From Kaistia algarum (GTDB taxonomy: Bacteria > Pseudomonadota > Alphaproteobacteria > Rhizobiales > Kaistiaceae), in assembly GCF_026343945.1 (NCBI RefSeq), contig NZ_JAPKNJ010000001.1, positions 1,426,001 to 1,490,000 of the forward strand: a DNA stretch of 64,000 bases, in the 5' to 3' direction. Within the stretch, counting starts at the first letter, position 1. Every line of letters starts with the position of its first letter. Below, one piece after another: positions 24,140 through 33,045 of this stretch. The position numbers and the translations under genes are program-made. The notes below the pieces were generated by a model. The model ran no database searches. It was not told the DNA's origin and saw only the letters and a list, made by a program, of their open reading frames with translations.

Positions 24140-25405
24140 ATGAAATTGCGTTCCGCGCTCCTCGGCTTTGCCGCGGGCTTCGTGCTGATTGCCGGCGCCG
24201 ATGCTGCCAATCTCTCGATCGTGTCCGGCGATACCGGCAACGGCATCGCGGTGCTCCGCGAAAAACTCGATCTCTTCGAAAAGGCGAGCGGCAACAAGGT
24301 CACGATCGTGCCGATGCCGTCGTCGACGACCGACCAGTTCGGCCAGTACAAGCTCTGGCTCGCGGCCGGCAATTCCGACATCGACGTCTACCAGACCGAC
24401 GTGATCTGGGCGCCGCAGCTCGCCGAGCAGCTCGTCGATCTGACCGAGGCGACGAAGGACGTTATCGGCCAGCATTTCCCGTCGATCGTCGAATCGCAGA
24501 CCGTGAACGGCAAGCTCGTCGCCATGCCGCTCTTCACCGACGCGCCGGCGCTCTATTACCGCAAGGACCTGCTCGAGAAATACGGCAAGACGCCGCCGAA
24601 GACCTGGGAAGAGCTCACCGCAACGGCGAAGGAAATCCAGGACAAGGAGCGCGCCGCCGGCTCCAAGGATATCTGGGGCTTCGTGTTCCAGGGCAACGCC
24701 TATGAGGGCCTGACCTGCAACGCGCTGGAATGGGTCAAGTCGAATGGCGGCGGTCAGATCGTCGAGGCCGACGGCACGATCTCGATCAACAACCCGAAGG
24801 CCGCGGCGGCCCTCGAAACCGTCAAGGGCTGGGTCAACACCATCTCCCCGCCCGGCGTGCTCGCCTATCAGGAAGAAGAAGCTCGCGGCGTCTGGCAGAC
24901 CGGCAATGCCGTGTTCATGCGCAACTGGCCCTATGCCTATGGTCTCGGCAATGGCGCCGACTCGGCCGTGAAGGACAAGTTTGACGTCGTTCCGCTGCCG
25001 GCAGGCTCGGCCGAAGGCGACAAGTCGGCCGCGACGCTCGGCGGCTGGAACCTCGCCGTGTCGAAATATTCGAAGAACCAGAAGGAAGCCATCGAGATGG
25101 TGAAATTCCTGGCTTCGAAGGACATGCAGAAACTGCAGGCGATGAAGGCCTCCAACCTGCCGACGATCATCGACCTCTATGACGATCCCGATATCGCCAA
25201 GACTGTCCCGATCATCCCGCGCTGGAAGGAAGTGTTCCTGAATGCCGTCCCGCGCCCGTCGGCTCCGACCAAGGTCAAGTACAACGAAGTCTCGTCCAAC
25301 TTCTGGACCGCCGTGCACAACACGATCAGCGGCAACGGATCGGCAGCCGACAACCTCGAACTGCTCGAGGCCCAGCTGACCAAGCTCAAGGGCGCCTCCT
25401 GGTAG
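24140..25405 (+). CDS. Sugar ABC transporter periplasmic binding protein (alpha-glucoside/trehalose type)
   Basis: This 421-residue family-1 solute-binding protein has a signal peptide (MKLRSALLGFAAGFVLIAGADA). Features include LWLAAGNSDIDVYQTDVIWAPQLAEQL, DAPALYYRKDLLEKYGKTPPKTWEEL and EEARGVWQTGNAVFMRNWPYAY, typical of trehalose/maltose/sucrose binders such as ThuE and AglE. The ATG at 24140 follows a GGGAGG site. The gene order binding protein, two permeases, alpha-glucosidase, ATPase equals aglEFGAK, while permease lengths are closer to thuFG. Substrate is therefore some alpha-glucoside, not further resolved. Confidence 0.88.
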   Translation: MKLRSALLGFAAGFVLIAGADAANLSIVSGDTGNGIAVLREKLDLFEKASGNKVTIVPMPSSTTDQFGQYKLWLAAGNSDIDVYQTDVIWAPQLAEQLVDLTEATKDVIGQHFPSIVESQTVNGKLVAMPLFTDAPALYYRKDLLEKYGKTPPKTWEELTATAKEIQDKERAAGSKDIWGFVFQGNAYEGLTCNALEWVKSNGGGQIVEADGTISINNPKAAAALETVKGWVNTISPPGVLAYQEEEARGVWQTGNAVFMRNWPYAYGLGNGADSAVKDKFDVVPLPAGSAEGDKSAATLGGWNLAVSKYSKNQKEAIEMVKFLASKDMQKLQAMKASNLPTIIDLYDDPDIAKTVPIIPRWKEVFLNAVPRPSAPTKVKYNEVSSNFWTAVHNTISGNGSAADNLELLEAQLTKLKGASW

Positions 25406-25423
25406 TTGCTCGACGCTGAAGAT

Positions 25424-25450
25424 CGCCCCCGGCTTTCAAAGCCGGGGGCG
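25424..25450 (+). promoter_or_regulatory. Intercistronic hairpin after the sugar-binding-protein gene
   Basis: A 12- to 13-bp stem pairs 25424-25436 with 25438-25450 (CGCCCCCGGC with GCCGGGGGCG plus three A-T pairs). It lies 18 bases after the stop codon and is not followed by a T-tract. It probably shields the binding-protein message or causes partial termination. Confidence 0.65.
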
Positions 25451-25580
25451 AAGCGATTGACGAACGACGCTACTGCGATACCGTCGTCCGATTCGACAAG
25501 CCAAGACCCTAAAAGCTTAGACCCGACGATCAACCAAGAACGGAACCGAAGCCGAACGGCTCGGAGGGGGGATACGCAGC

Positions 25581-26549
25581 ATGGCCGTCGCCGAATCCCT
25601 GGATGCGCCCGTCGCGAGGGCGGGCTCGGAACTGATGCGTCAGCGGGTGCGAGCCGCCTGGCTCTTTCTGGCACCGATGCTGATCGTGCTGGCGATGGTA
25701 GCGGGCTGGCCCCTGCTTCGAAGCATCTATTTCTCGTTCACCAACGCCTCGCTCACCAATATCGAGGGCGCGCAGTGGATCGGCTTCGAGAACTACCTGT
25801 CGGTCACCACACTGAAGAGCGGTCGCGTCCTTTATGACGGCCTGCTCGTCGATCCGCTCTGGTGGAAGTCCGTCTGGAACACGGTCCGCTTTTCCGTCGT
25901 CTCCGTGATCATGGAAACGATCATTGGCATGATGGTCGCGCTGGTCCTGAATGCAGAATTCCGCGGCCGCGGCGTCGTTCGCGCGGCGATCCTGATCCCC
26001 TGGGCGATCCCGACCATTGTGTCCGCAAAGATGTGGGCCTGGATGCTCAACGACCAGTTCGGCATCATCAACGACATTCTCATCCGGCTCGGCCTGATCA
26101 CGACCAAGATCGCCTGGACCGCCAATGCCGATACGGCCATGCTAGCCGTGCTCGTCGTCGACATCTGGAAGACGACGCCGTTCATGGCGCTGCTGATCCT
26201 GGCCGGCCTGCAGATGATCCCCGGCGACATCTATGAAGCCGCGAAGATCGACGGCGTCCATCCGGTGAAAGTATTCTGGAAGGTCACGCTGCCGCTGGTC
26301 CGCCCGGCGCTGATGGTCGCCGTGATCTTCCGCATGCTGGATGCGCTGCGCATCTTCGATTTGATCTATGTGTTGACCGCCAATAATTCGCAGACCAAGA
26401 CCATGTCGGTCTTTGCCCGAGAGAACTTGTTCGATTTCGACAAGTTCGCCTATGGCTCCGCTGCCTCGACCATGCTGTTCCTGATCCTGACCGTGATTAC
26501 GGTGGTCTACATCATCGTCGGCAAGGTCAATTTCGAGGGAGGCCGCTGA
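25581..26549 (+). CDS. Sugar ABC transporter permease (MalF/ThuF type)
   Basis: This 322-residue permease has about six TM segments and the EAA loop IYEAAKIDGVHPVKVFWKVTLPLVRP. ATG at 25581 with GGAGGGGGG upstream. The N-terminus (about 1-25) is cytoplasmic. It contains NSQTKTMSVFARENLFDFDKFAYGSAAS near the C-terminus, usual in MalF-like partners. The stop overlaps the next ATG (TGATG at 26547-26551). Confidence 0.9.
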   Translation: MAVAESLDAPVARAGSELMRQRVRAAWLFLAPMLIVLAMVAGWPLLRSIYFSFTNASLTNIEGAQWIGFENYLSVTTLKSGRVLYDGLLVDPLWWKSVWNTVRFSVVSVIMETIIGMMVALVLNAEFRGRGVVRAAILIPWAIPTIVSAKMWAWMLNDQFGIINDILIRLGLITTKIAWTANADTAMLAVLVVDIWKTTPFMALLILAGLQMIPGDIYEAAKIDGVHPVKVFWKVTLPLVRPALMVAVIFRMLDALRIFDLIYVLTANNSQTKTMSVFARENLFDFDKFAYGSAASTMLFLILTVITVVYIIVGKVNFEGGR

Positions 26550-27379
26550 TGCTCTGGCATATCGTCAAACGCGCGGCCTTCTACCTGCTGGTCGTCGGCA
26601 TCGTCGTCGTCTCCGTCTTCCCGTTCTACTATGCGATCATCACGTCGTTCAAAACCGGAACGGCGCTGTTCGCGATCAACTATTGGCCGACGACATTCTC
26701 GCTGGAGAATTACAATTCGGTCCTGACCACAGGATCCTTCGTCCGCAATCTGGGCAACTCGCTCTTCATCGCCTCCGTCGTGGTGGCGATCTCGCTGGTA
26801 CTGGCCGTGACGGCTTCCTTTGCCCTGTCACGCGTGCGCTTCCGGGGTCGCTCAATCCTGCTGTTCACTATCCTCGCCGTATCGATGTTCCCGCAGATCG
26901 CTGTGCTTTCGGGCCTGTTCGAGCTGGTGCGCTTCTTCGGCATCTTCAACACGCCCTTCGCGCTGATCTTCTCCTATATGATCTTCACCCTGCCCTTCAC
27001 GGTCTGGGTGCTGACGACCTTCATGCGTGACCTGCCGATCGAGATCGAGGAAGCGGCGATCGTCGACGGCGCTAGTTCCTGGGTGATCGTCACGCGGGTC
27101 TTCCTGCCCCTGATGTGGCCGGCGCTGGTGACGACCGGGCTGCTCGCCTTCATCGCCGCCTGGAACGAGTTCCTGTTCGCGCTGACCTTCACCTCCTCCA
27201 ACGACACCCGCACCGTTCCGGTCGCGATTGCGCTGCTGTCCGGCAATTCCCAGTTCGAGATCCCCTGGGGCAACATCATGGCCGCTTCGGTGATCGTCAC
27301 CGTGCCGCTGGTCGTGCTGGTGCTCATCTTCCAACGCAAGATCATTTCCGGCCTGACGGCCGGCGGCGTGAAAGGCTGA
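26549..27379 (+). CDS. Sugar ABC transporter permease (MalG/ThuG type)
   Basis: This 276-residue permease has six TM segments and the EAA loop IEEAAIVDGASSWVIVTRVFLPLMWPALV. The opening YAIITSFKTG and closing QRKIISGLTAGGVKG are the normal start and end of MalG-type permeases. It pairs with the upstream permease. The start codon overlaps the previous stop codon and the alpha-glucosidase gene begins two bases after its stop. Confidence 0.91.
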   Translation: MLWHIVKRAAFYLLVVGIVVVSVFPFYYAIITSFKTGTALFAINYWPTTFSLENYNSVLTTGSFVRNLGNSLFIASVVVAISLVLAVTASFALSRVRFRGRSILLFTILAVSMFPQIAVLSGLFELVRFFGIFNTPFALIFSYMIFTLPFTVWVLTTFMRDLPIEIEEAAIVDGASSWVIVTRVFLPLMWPALVTTGLLAFIAAWNEFLFALTFTSSNDTRTVPVAIALLSGNSQFEIPWGNIMAASVIVTVPLVVLVLIFQRKIISGLTAGGVKG

Positions 27380-27381
27380 GA

Positions 27382-29049
27382 ATGAACGAGCAGGTTTCCA
27401 CCGTCGGGGCGGCTGCCCGTCCCGTCGATGCCGACTGGTGGCGCGGCGCGGTGATCTACCAGATCTACCCGCGCTCGTTCCAGGACACGAATGGCGATGG
27501 CGTCGGCGATCTGAAGGGCATCACACAACGGCTCGGCTACATCGCCGAACTCGGCGCCGACGCGATCTGGATCTCGCCCTTCTTCAAATCGCCGATGAAG
27601 GATTTCGGCTACGACGTGTCGGATTATTGCGCCGTTGATGGCCTTTTCGGCACGATCGAGGATTTCGATCGCCTGATCGCCGAGGCGCATGACCGCGGCA
27701 TCAAGGTCATGATCGACCAAGTCCTGTCGCACACCTCGGACCAGCATGCCTGGTTCAAGGAGAGCCGCTCGTCGAAGGACAATGCCAAGGCCGACTGGTA
27801 TGTCTGGGCCGATGCGAAGCCGGATGGCAACCCGCCCAACAACTGGCTGTCGATCTTCGGCGGCTCGGCCTGGGAGTGGGACACGACCCGCTGCCAGTAT
27901 TTCCTGCATAATTTCCTGACCTCGCAGCCCGACGTCAATTTCCACTGCATGGCGGCGCAGGACGCGCTGCTCGACACGGTCGAGTTCTGGCTGAAGCGCG
28001 GCGTTGACGGCTTCCGCCTCGATACGGTGAATTTCTACGTCCACTCGCAGGGGCTGGAAAACAACCCGCCCTCGTCGCTGGAAGACCGCAATTCGCCCGA
28101 GGCGCCGGCCGTCAATCCGTATAACTGGCAGGATCACATCCACGACAAGAGCCAGCCGGAAAATCTCGAATTCCTGAAGCGGTTGCGGGCGCTGCTTGAT
28201 CGCTATCCGGGCCAGACCACCGTCGGCGAGATCGGCGACGGGCCGCGTTCGCTGAAGACCATGGCGGCGTACACGTCGGGCGGCGACAAGCTGCACATGT
28301 GCTACACCTTCGACTTCCTGTCGCCGATCTTCACCAAGGAGCACTTCGTCGCCCGCATCAAGGCGTTCGAGGCGATCGTTGGCGATGGCTGGCCGTGCTG
28401 GGCGTTCTCGAACCACGACATCGTTCGCCATGTGAGCCGCTGGACCCATGACGGCGATTTCGACGCCATGGCCAAGCTCGCCGCGGCGATCCTCCTGTCG
28501 CTGCGCGGCTCGGTCTGCCTTTATCAGGGCGAGGAACTCGGTCTCACCGAGGCGGATATCGCCTTCGAGGATCTGCAGGATCCCTACGGCATTCGCTTCT
28601 GGCCGGAATATAAGGGCCGTGACGGCTGCCGCACGCCGATGGTGTGGGAATCGAACGGCACCTATGGCGGCTTTTCCAGCGCCAAGCCCTGGCTGCCGGT
28701 GCCGCAGGAGCACATCGCCCGTGCGGCCAATCGCGAGGAGAGCGACCATGCGTCGGTCCTTGAGCAGTATCGGCGCCAGATCGCCTTCCGCCATGCCCAT
28801 CCGGCGCTGATCCGCGGCTCGATCGCGTTTGTCGATACGCCCGACGACGTGCTCGGCTTCGTGCGCACCGAGGGCGACGAGGCAGTGCTTTGTCTGTTCA
28901 ATCTCGGCGCCAGTGCGGCGAGCGTCGCGCTGCCGGCCGGCGCCGAGGTGGCGGCGCTCGATGGACACGGCTTCACGGCGTCGCTCGATGCGGCGGCACG
29001 GACGGTCAGCCTCGGCGGCCGCGATGTTTTCTATGGAAGAATAGCCTGA
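27382..29049 (+). CDS. GH13 alpha-glucosidase
   Basis: This 555-residue glycoside hydrolase of family 13 has no signal peptide, so it acts in the cytoplasm on imported sugar. [29 protein letters not shown] opens the barrel. Region I is [15 protein letters not shown]; region [11 protein letters not shown] with nucleophile D214; region [11 protein letters not shown] with acid E283; region IV FSNHD with D346. It matches AglA/oligo-1,6-glucosidase-like enzymes that hydrolyse sucrose, maltose, trehalulose or similar sugars. It sits between permease and ATPase genes, as aglA does in aglEFGAK. Confidence 0.9.
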   Translation: MNEQVSTVGAAARPVDADWWRGAVIYQIYPRSFQDTNGDGVGDLKGITQRLGYIAELGADAIWISPFFKSPMKDFGYDVSDYCAVDGLFGTIEDFDRLIAEAHDRGIKVMIDQVLSHTSDQHAWFKESRSSKDNAKADWYVWADAKPDGNPPNNWLSIFGGSAWEWDTTRCQYFLHNFLTSQPDVNFHCMAAQDALLDTVEFWLKRGVDGFRLDTVNFYVHSQGLENNPPSSLEDRNSPEAPAVNPYNWQDHIHDKSQPENLEFLKRLRALLDRYPGQTTVGEIGDGPRSLKTMAAYTSGGDKLHMCYTFDFLSPIFTKEHFVARIKAFEAIVGDGWPCWAFSNHDIVRHVSRWTHDGDFDAMAKLAAAILLSLRGSVCLYQGEELGLTEADIAFEDLQDPYGIRFWPEYKGRDGCRTPMVWESNGTYGGFSSAKPWLPVPQEHIARAANREESDHASVLEQYRRQIAFRHAHPALIRGSIAFVDTPDDVLGFVRTEGDEAVLCLFNLGASAASVALPAGAEVAALDGHGFTASLDAAARTVSLGGRDVFYGRIA

Positions 29050-29072
29050 ACGGCAGAAGAGAGGGGACGAAC

Positions 29073-30164
29073 ATGGCGGATCTGCTGCTGCGCGGGATCA
29101 AGAAGTCCTACGGCAACGTCAAGGTACTGCACGGCATCGATCTCGACATCAAGGCGGGCGAGTTCGTCGTCTTCGTCGGGCCGTCGGGCTGCGGAAAATC
29201 GACTCTGCTGCGCCTGATCGCGGGGCTCGAGGACATTACGGGCGGCACGCTGCAGATCGACGGCAAGGTCGTGAACCAGTTGGCGCCGTCGAAGCGCGGC
29301 ATCGCCATGGTGTTCCAGTCCTATGCGCTCTACCCGCATATGACGGTCTACGACAACATGGCCTTCGGCATGAAGCTCGCCAAAGGCCACAGCTCTGACG
29401 AGGTCGACAAGCGCGTACGCTCGGCCGCGGACGTCCTGCAGATCACGCCCTATCTCGACCGCCTGCCGAAACAGCTCTCCGGCGGGCAGCGCCAGCGCGT
29501 CGCGATCGGCCGCGCCATCGTGAGGGATCCGAAGGTCTTTCTGTTCGACGAGCCGCTCTCCAATCTCGACGCGGCGCTGCGCGTGGCCACCCGCATCGAG
29601 ATCAACAAGCTGCACGAGAGCATGCCGGGCGTGACGATGATCTATGTCACGCATGACCAAGTCGAGGCGATGACCCTCGCCGATCGCATCGTCGTGCTGA
29701 ATGCCGGCCGCGTCGAGCAGGTCGGGGCGCCGATGGAACTCTATCACAACCCGGACAATCTGTTCGTGGCGCGCTTCCTCGGTTCGCCCTCGATGAACAC
29801 CATGCCCTGCACGATCGTCTCGGGCGGCGCGGAACCGGTCGTCAAGCCGGATGGCTGCGAGCCCGTCACGGTCCGCGCCGTGATCCCGACGAGCGCCGCA
29901 GGCTCGAAGGGCACTTTCGGCGTCCGTCCTGAGGATCTGGAGATTGCCACGGGCGACGACGTGATCTTCCGCGGCACCATCGACATCGTCGAACAGCTCG
30001 GCGAGGTCACGCTGATCTATGTCGATGTCGGCGCGCCCGAGCCGATCGTGGCCAAGATCGCCAACGACATCGCCGTCGCCAGAGGCGAGAAGGTGGCCCT
30101 GACGACCGAGCGCCGCCATCTCCACGTCTTCGACGAGAGCGGCAAGGCCTATCCGCGGAACTGA
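29073..30164 (+). CDS. Sugar ABC transporter ATP-binding protein (UgpC/MsmX/AglK type)
   Basis: This 363-residue ATPase starts at ATG 29073 after GAGGGGACG. Walker [10 protein letters not shown] (near 38), signature [15 protein letters not shown], Walker [13 protein letters not shown], switch [11 protein letters not shown], followed by a C-terminal OB/TOBE regulatory region from about 240 ([14 protein letters not shown]). It drives the two sugar permeases of the same operon. The C-terminal part is the usual place for regulation by sugar status. Confidence 0.92.
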   Translation: MADLLLRGIKKSYGNVKVLHGIDLDIKAGEFVVFVGPSGCGKSTLLRLIAGLEDITGGTLQIDGKVVNQLAPSKRGIAMVFQSYALYPHMTVYDNMAFGMKLAKGHSSDEVDKRVRSAADVLQITPYLDRLPKQLSGGQRQRVAIGRAIVRDPKVFLFDEPLSNLDAALRVATRIEINKLHESMPGVTMIYVTHDQVEAMTLADRIVVLNAGRVEQVGAPMELYHNPDNLFVARFLGSPSMNTMPCTIVSGGAEPVVKPDGCEPVTVRAVIPTSAAGSKGTFGVRPEDLEIATGDDVIFRGTIDIVEQLGEVTLIYVDVGAPEPIVAKIANDIAVARGEKVALTTERRHLHVFDESGKAYPRN

Positions 30165-30173
30165 GCCGCGCAA

Positions 30174-30548
30174 TCAGCCGCTGATTTCCGCCGGCTCCAG
30201 AAATTCGAGCCGGTTGCCGAACGGGTCGCTGACATAGCAGCGGTCATAGCCGGGGAGCGCGTCGTCCTCGATCAGCTGGTAGCCGGCGCTTGTCAGGCTG
30301 GCGCGTATTGCGTCGAGATCGGCAACGCGGAAGGCGGGATGCGCCTTGCGGGCGGGCCTGAAATCCGCCTCAACGCCGAGATGCAGCTGGCGGTCCCCCA
30401 CCTCGAACCATACGCCGCCGCGCCTGGCGAGTTCCTCTGGCTTGGCGATCTCGGCGAGACCGAGGACGGCGCCATAGAAAGCGCGCGCCTCGGCCTCACG
30501 ACCGCAAGGCATAGCGATCTGGACGTGGTCCAGACCAATGATCGCCAT
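30174..30548 (-). CDS. VOC family (glyoxalase/bleomycin-resistance fold) protein
   Basis: This 124-residue protein has the beta-alpha-beta-beta-beta modules of vicinal oxygen chelate proteins: MAIIGLDHVQIAMPCGREAEARAFYGAVLGL, then GGVWFEVGDRQLHLGVE and PAFRVADLDAIRASLTSAGY, ending CYVSDPFGNRLEFLEP. Likely metal ligands are H8, H57 and E117 in LDHVQ, LHLG and RLEFLE. It may be a dioxygenase or a thiol-transfer enzyme; nothing nearby decides. It converges with the sugar ATPase gene and lies seven bases after the Cys-rich repeat gene. Confidence 0.82.
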   Translation of the reverse strand: MAIIGLDHVQIAMPCGREAEARAFYGAVLGLAEIAKPEELARRGGVWFEVGDRQLHLGVEADFRPARKAHPAFRVADLDAIRASLTSAGYQLIEDDALPGYDRCYVSDPFGNRLEFLEPAEISG

Positions 30549-30555
30549 CCGGCGC

Positions 30556-31353
30556 TCAGCGCCCCAGCGTCATCAGCGCATATTTGCACGTCGGCGACAG
30601 CGCGGCGGAATTGAGCCGGAGGCAGGCGACGGCTCTGCCTTCGCCGACGGTTATGCCGCGGCAGAAGGCGCGGAAATCGCCGCGGCAGGACTGGCGGACG
30701 AAGCGGGCTTCTTCGCGCGCGGTCATGGGCGGGGGCGGCGGCGGCGCCATCTGGGCTGCCGGAGGGGGCGGCGGAACAGCCTTCGCGGCCGGCGCGGCGC
30801 CCTTCTTGGGCGGCGGCGGAGTGGCTCCGGCGGAAGCGGCGCCGACGGCGTTCACCGCCGACTGACAGGCCGGCGACAGGCTGGCGACATTCTTCTGCAG
30901 GCATTGCAGCGCCTCGGCGCCTCCGGGCGACACGCCCGCACAATTCGCGCGGAAATCGCCCTGGCAGGCCGAACGGATCGCCTGCTGCTGGGCGCTGGTC
31001 GGCGCGGCCTGGGCGGCGGGAGGCGGATTGGCGGCGGCCGGGGGCGTCGTCGCGGCGGCCGGCGCCGGCGCTGCGGGTGCTGGAGCAGGGGCAGCGGCTG
31101 GAGCCGGAGGGCTGACCGCGCTCACCGCGGCCTGGCAGGCGGGCGACAGGCTCGAAAGGTTCTTTTCGAGGCATTGCAGCGCATCAGCGCCTCCCGGCGA
31201 AACGCCGGAGCAGTTCGCGCGGAAATCGCTGGGGCAAGCCGAGCGGATCGCCTGCTGCTGAGCGCTGGTCGGCGCGGCGGAAGCGGGCAGCGCGGCGGCA
31301 ATAGCGAATAGGAGCGCCGGCATCGAGGCGCGGAGCCAAACCCGTTTCATCAT
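30556..31353 (-). CDS. Secreted cysteine-rich repeat protein with Pro/Ala linkers
   Basis: This protein of about 265 residues has a signal peptide (KRVWLRASMPALLFAIAAAL, cleavage after ASA). Three repeats of about 50 residues follow: two near-identical ones beginning TSAQQQAIRSAC with DFRANC and ALQCL, and a third beginning MTAREEARFVRQSC. Each has four cysteines (AC, NC/FC, QCL/ACL, PAC/PTC), probably two disulfides. Long Pro/Ala-rich linkers separate them. This is the cysteine rich repeat family (PF00839-like). GGGAGG lies just before the ATG pair at 31348-31353. The function in the periplasm is unknown. Confidence 0.75.
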   Translation of the reverse strand: MMKRVWLRASMPALLFAIAAALPASAAPTSAQQQAIRSACPSDFRANCSGVSPGGADALQCLEKNLSSLSPACQAAVSAVSPPAPAAAPAPAPAAPAPAAATTPPAAANPPPAAQAAPTSAQQQAIRSACQGDFRANCAGVSPGGAEALQCLQKNVASLSPACQSAVNAVGAASAGATPPPPKKGAAPAAKAVPPPPPAAQMAPPPPPPMTAREEARFVRQSCRGDFRAFCRGITVGEGRAVACLRLNSAALSPTCKYALMTLGR

Positions 31354-31522
31354 CCAATCCTCCCAAGACCTATCTCTCGATGCCACGCGCCTCGGGCGAA
31401 CGCAATCGCCCACGGCATCGTCCGGGCTATTGCGCGACGATTGGCCTTCCCCGCTGTCATTCATCCGTCGGCATGATATGCGATGACGGCTTTAGAGTTC
31501 TCAGTCCCCTAGGAGGCACGCC

Positions 31523-32014
31523 ATGTCCGATCTCGTCGTCATCGTCTATCCGACGATCGAAAAAGCCGAAGCGGTTCGTACCGAGCTGCTCGAGCTGCAG
31601 AAGGAATATCTGATCACCCTCGATGACGCGGTGATCGCGACCAAGACGGATGACGGCAAGATCAAGCTGCACCAGATGGTCAACACCACGGCAGCCGGCG
31701 CCGCGTCGGGCTCGTTCTGGGGCCTGCTGGTCGGCATGATTTTCCTGATGCCCGTCGTCGGCGTCGCCATCGGCGCGGCTTCCGGCGCGCTCGGCGGCCT
31801 GCTGGCCGATTTCGGCATCAACGACAAGTTCATGAAGGACCTCGCCGGTTCGATCCAGCCGGGCAACGCCGCCCTCTTCGTACTGATCCGCTCGATGACC
31901 GGCGACAAGGTGCTGGAGCACATGAAGGGCACCGGCGGCGTCGTGCTGAAGACCTCGCTCGACAACGAGAAGGAAACCGCGCTCCGCGAAGCGATTTCCG
32001 GCCCGGCTGCCTGA
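31523..32014 (+). CDS. DUF1269 domain membrane protein
   Basis: This 163-residue protein begins MSDLVVIVYPTIEKAEAVRTEL and has a Gly/Ala-rich hydrophobic hairpin (GAASGSFWGLLVGMIFLMPVVGVAIGAASGALGGLL) at about residues 55-95. The C-terminal part includes NAALFVLIRSMTGDKVLEHM. This is the DUF1269 layout. AGGAGG lies eight bases before the ATG. A 169-base gap separates it from the divergent Cys-rich gene. Role unknown; DUF1269 proteins often appear with stress genes. Confidence 0.88.
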   Translation: MSDLVVIVYPTIEKAEAVRTELLELQKEYLITLDDAVIATKTDDGKIKLHQMVNTTAAGAASGSFWGLLVGMIFLMPVVGVAIGAASGALGGLLADFGINDKFMKDLAGSIQPGNAALFVLIRSMTGDKVLEHMKGTGGVVLKTSLDNEKETALREAISGPAA

Positions 32015-32053
32015 GCGGTCCGCATTCAGAACTCTTCGCGACGCGCCGTTCAC

Positions 32054-32140
32054 TTACTCGGGCAGCGCGTCGCCCTTCATCGGCGGATTGCCTTTGCCGG
32101 CCCGCGCCAGCACGTCGATTGCTTTGGCGACTTGGGCCGA
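32054..32140 (-). pseudogene. Possible 3' remnant of a disrupted gene
   Basis: On the minus strand, directly after the stop codon of the AT-rich gene and in the same frame, 28 codons read SAQVAKAIDVLARAGKGNPP then MKGDALPE and TAA (32054-32056). Base composition here is high GC like the host. The sequence looks like the end of a small soluble protein and has no start codon or ribosome site of its own apart from one internal ATG. I infer a host gene cut by insertion of the AT-rich DNA. Confidence 0.35.
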
Positions 32141-32896
32141 CTAGCCGACTGGTGAGCCGTTAGGACTAAGCTTGGACGGAGGCTGCGAGGTCTCAAGGAA
32201 CGTGCAAATCGAGAGCGTCGCTTTGGCGATTGCCTCAAGAAATTCATCCATTTTCAAGCCCCGCATTCGAACTCGTTGCGACCACTCGCGCACCAACTTG
32301 CGGTAAGCAACTAGGTGTTCGCGCGCCCAACCCCGCTGATCGTTATTTCGCGAAATTGACCCAGTTAGAAACACCCGATCGATCGCGATATCCTCAAATC
32401 GGCTACGATGGTTTACATCATTCCGGGCTCGCAACTCTTGGTCGAATTCGTCCGCAAAGTGCTTGATGAATTTCCCAAATTCCGCGCCGTGATTTGGTTC
32501 GACTGCCTTTATTGCCTCGAAATATTTCTTCATTCTCTCCTTGAATTCGTAAAATCTACTGAAATACATTTCGCAAACGTTAGTCACATGACTATCGCGC
32601 GTTACGGGCAATCCTCGAAAGGGGTATCTCCGAAAATAATACTCACATTCTTTTAGGGAAAATATCGTTCGCTGTAGATCCAGATATTGTAGAATGACGG
32701 CATGTTGTTTTTCTATTTTTTCTGAGAAAACAAAGTCTGCTTCGAACGATTTGGCATCGGAGGGGAAGGGATCATCGAAATATAAAGTGCGGGAGAACCG
32801 CTTTCGCCGCCATTCTTTCCAACCCGGCTCGTTCTCGAGTTTGCTCATCCAATTTTGAACGGCATTTGACATCATGTCCCGATTCGTCTCGATCAT
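32141..32896 (-). CDS. AT-rich accessory gene, HEPN-like helical protein (unknown)
   Basis: This 251-residue protein is predicted to be all helical and rich in aromatic and charged residues. The 60 bases from 32521 contain only 18 G/C, far below the surrounding genes, so the gene was probably acquired by transfer. ELRARNDVNHRSRFED includes R158-N159-x3-H163, which fits the Rx4-6H motif of HEPN ribonucleases with the polar residue after Arg. The length and C-terminal helices are like stand-alone HEPN proteins of defence or toxin systems. No antitoxin or nucleotidyltransferase partner lies beside it. ATGs at 32875 and 32872 (codons 8 and 9) are alternative starts. Confidence 0.55.
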   Translation of the reverse strand: MIETNRDMMSNAVQNWMSKLENEPGWKEWRRKRFSRTLYFDDPFPSDAKSFEADFVFSEKIEKQHAVILQYLDLQRTIFSLKECEYYFRRYPFRGLPVTRDSHVTNVCEMYFSRFYEFKERMKKYFEAIKAVEPNHGAEFGKFIKHFADEFDQELRARNDVNHRSRFEDIAIDRVFLTGSISRNNDQRGWAREHLVAYRKLVREWSQRVRMRGLKMDEFLEAIAKATLSICTFLETSQPPSKLSPNGSPVG

Positions 32897-33045
32897 CTAA
32901 AGCTACTTCCGAGGTGACGAGAAATGCTCTCTCAAGAAGTAGTGACAGGGCCCTGACGAGGTCAAGTCTTGCCGGTATGAGGCCCCCGCTCTCGCGGCGA
33001 AGCGCTGAGGGTCAAGAGCCACCGGGTTCCCGGCGCTCGTCTCGT

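Noticed and set aside
26974..28968. A 664-codon minus-strand frame opposite the permease and alpha-glucosidase genes
   Set aside because: GH13 catalytic motifs on the plus strand prove the coding strand; the antisense product has no recognisable fold.
32897..33045. Second boundary repeat or attachment site of the AT-rich insertion
   Set aside because: I found no direct repeat matching 32054-32140 or a tRNA end on this side.
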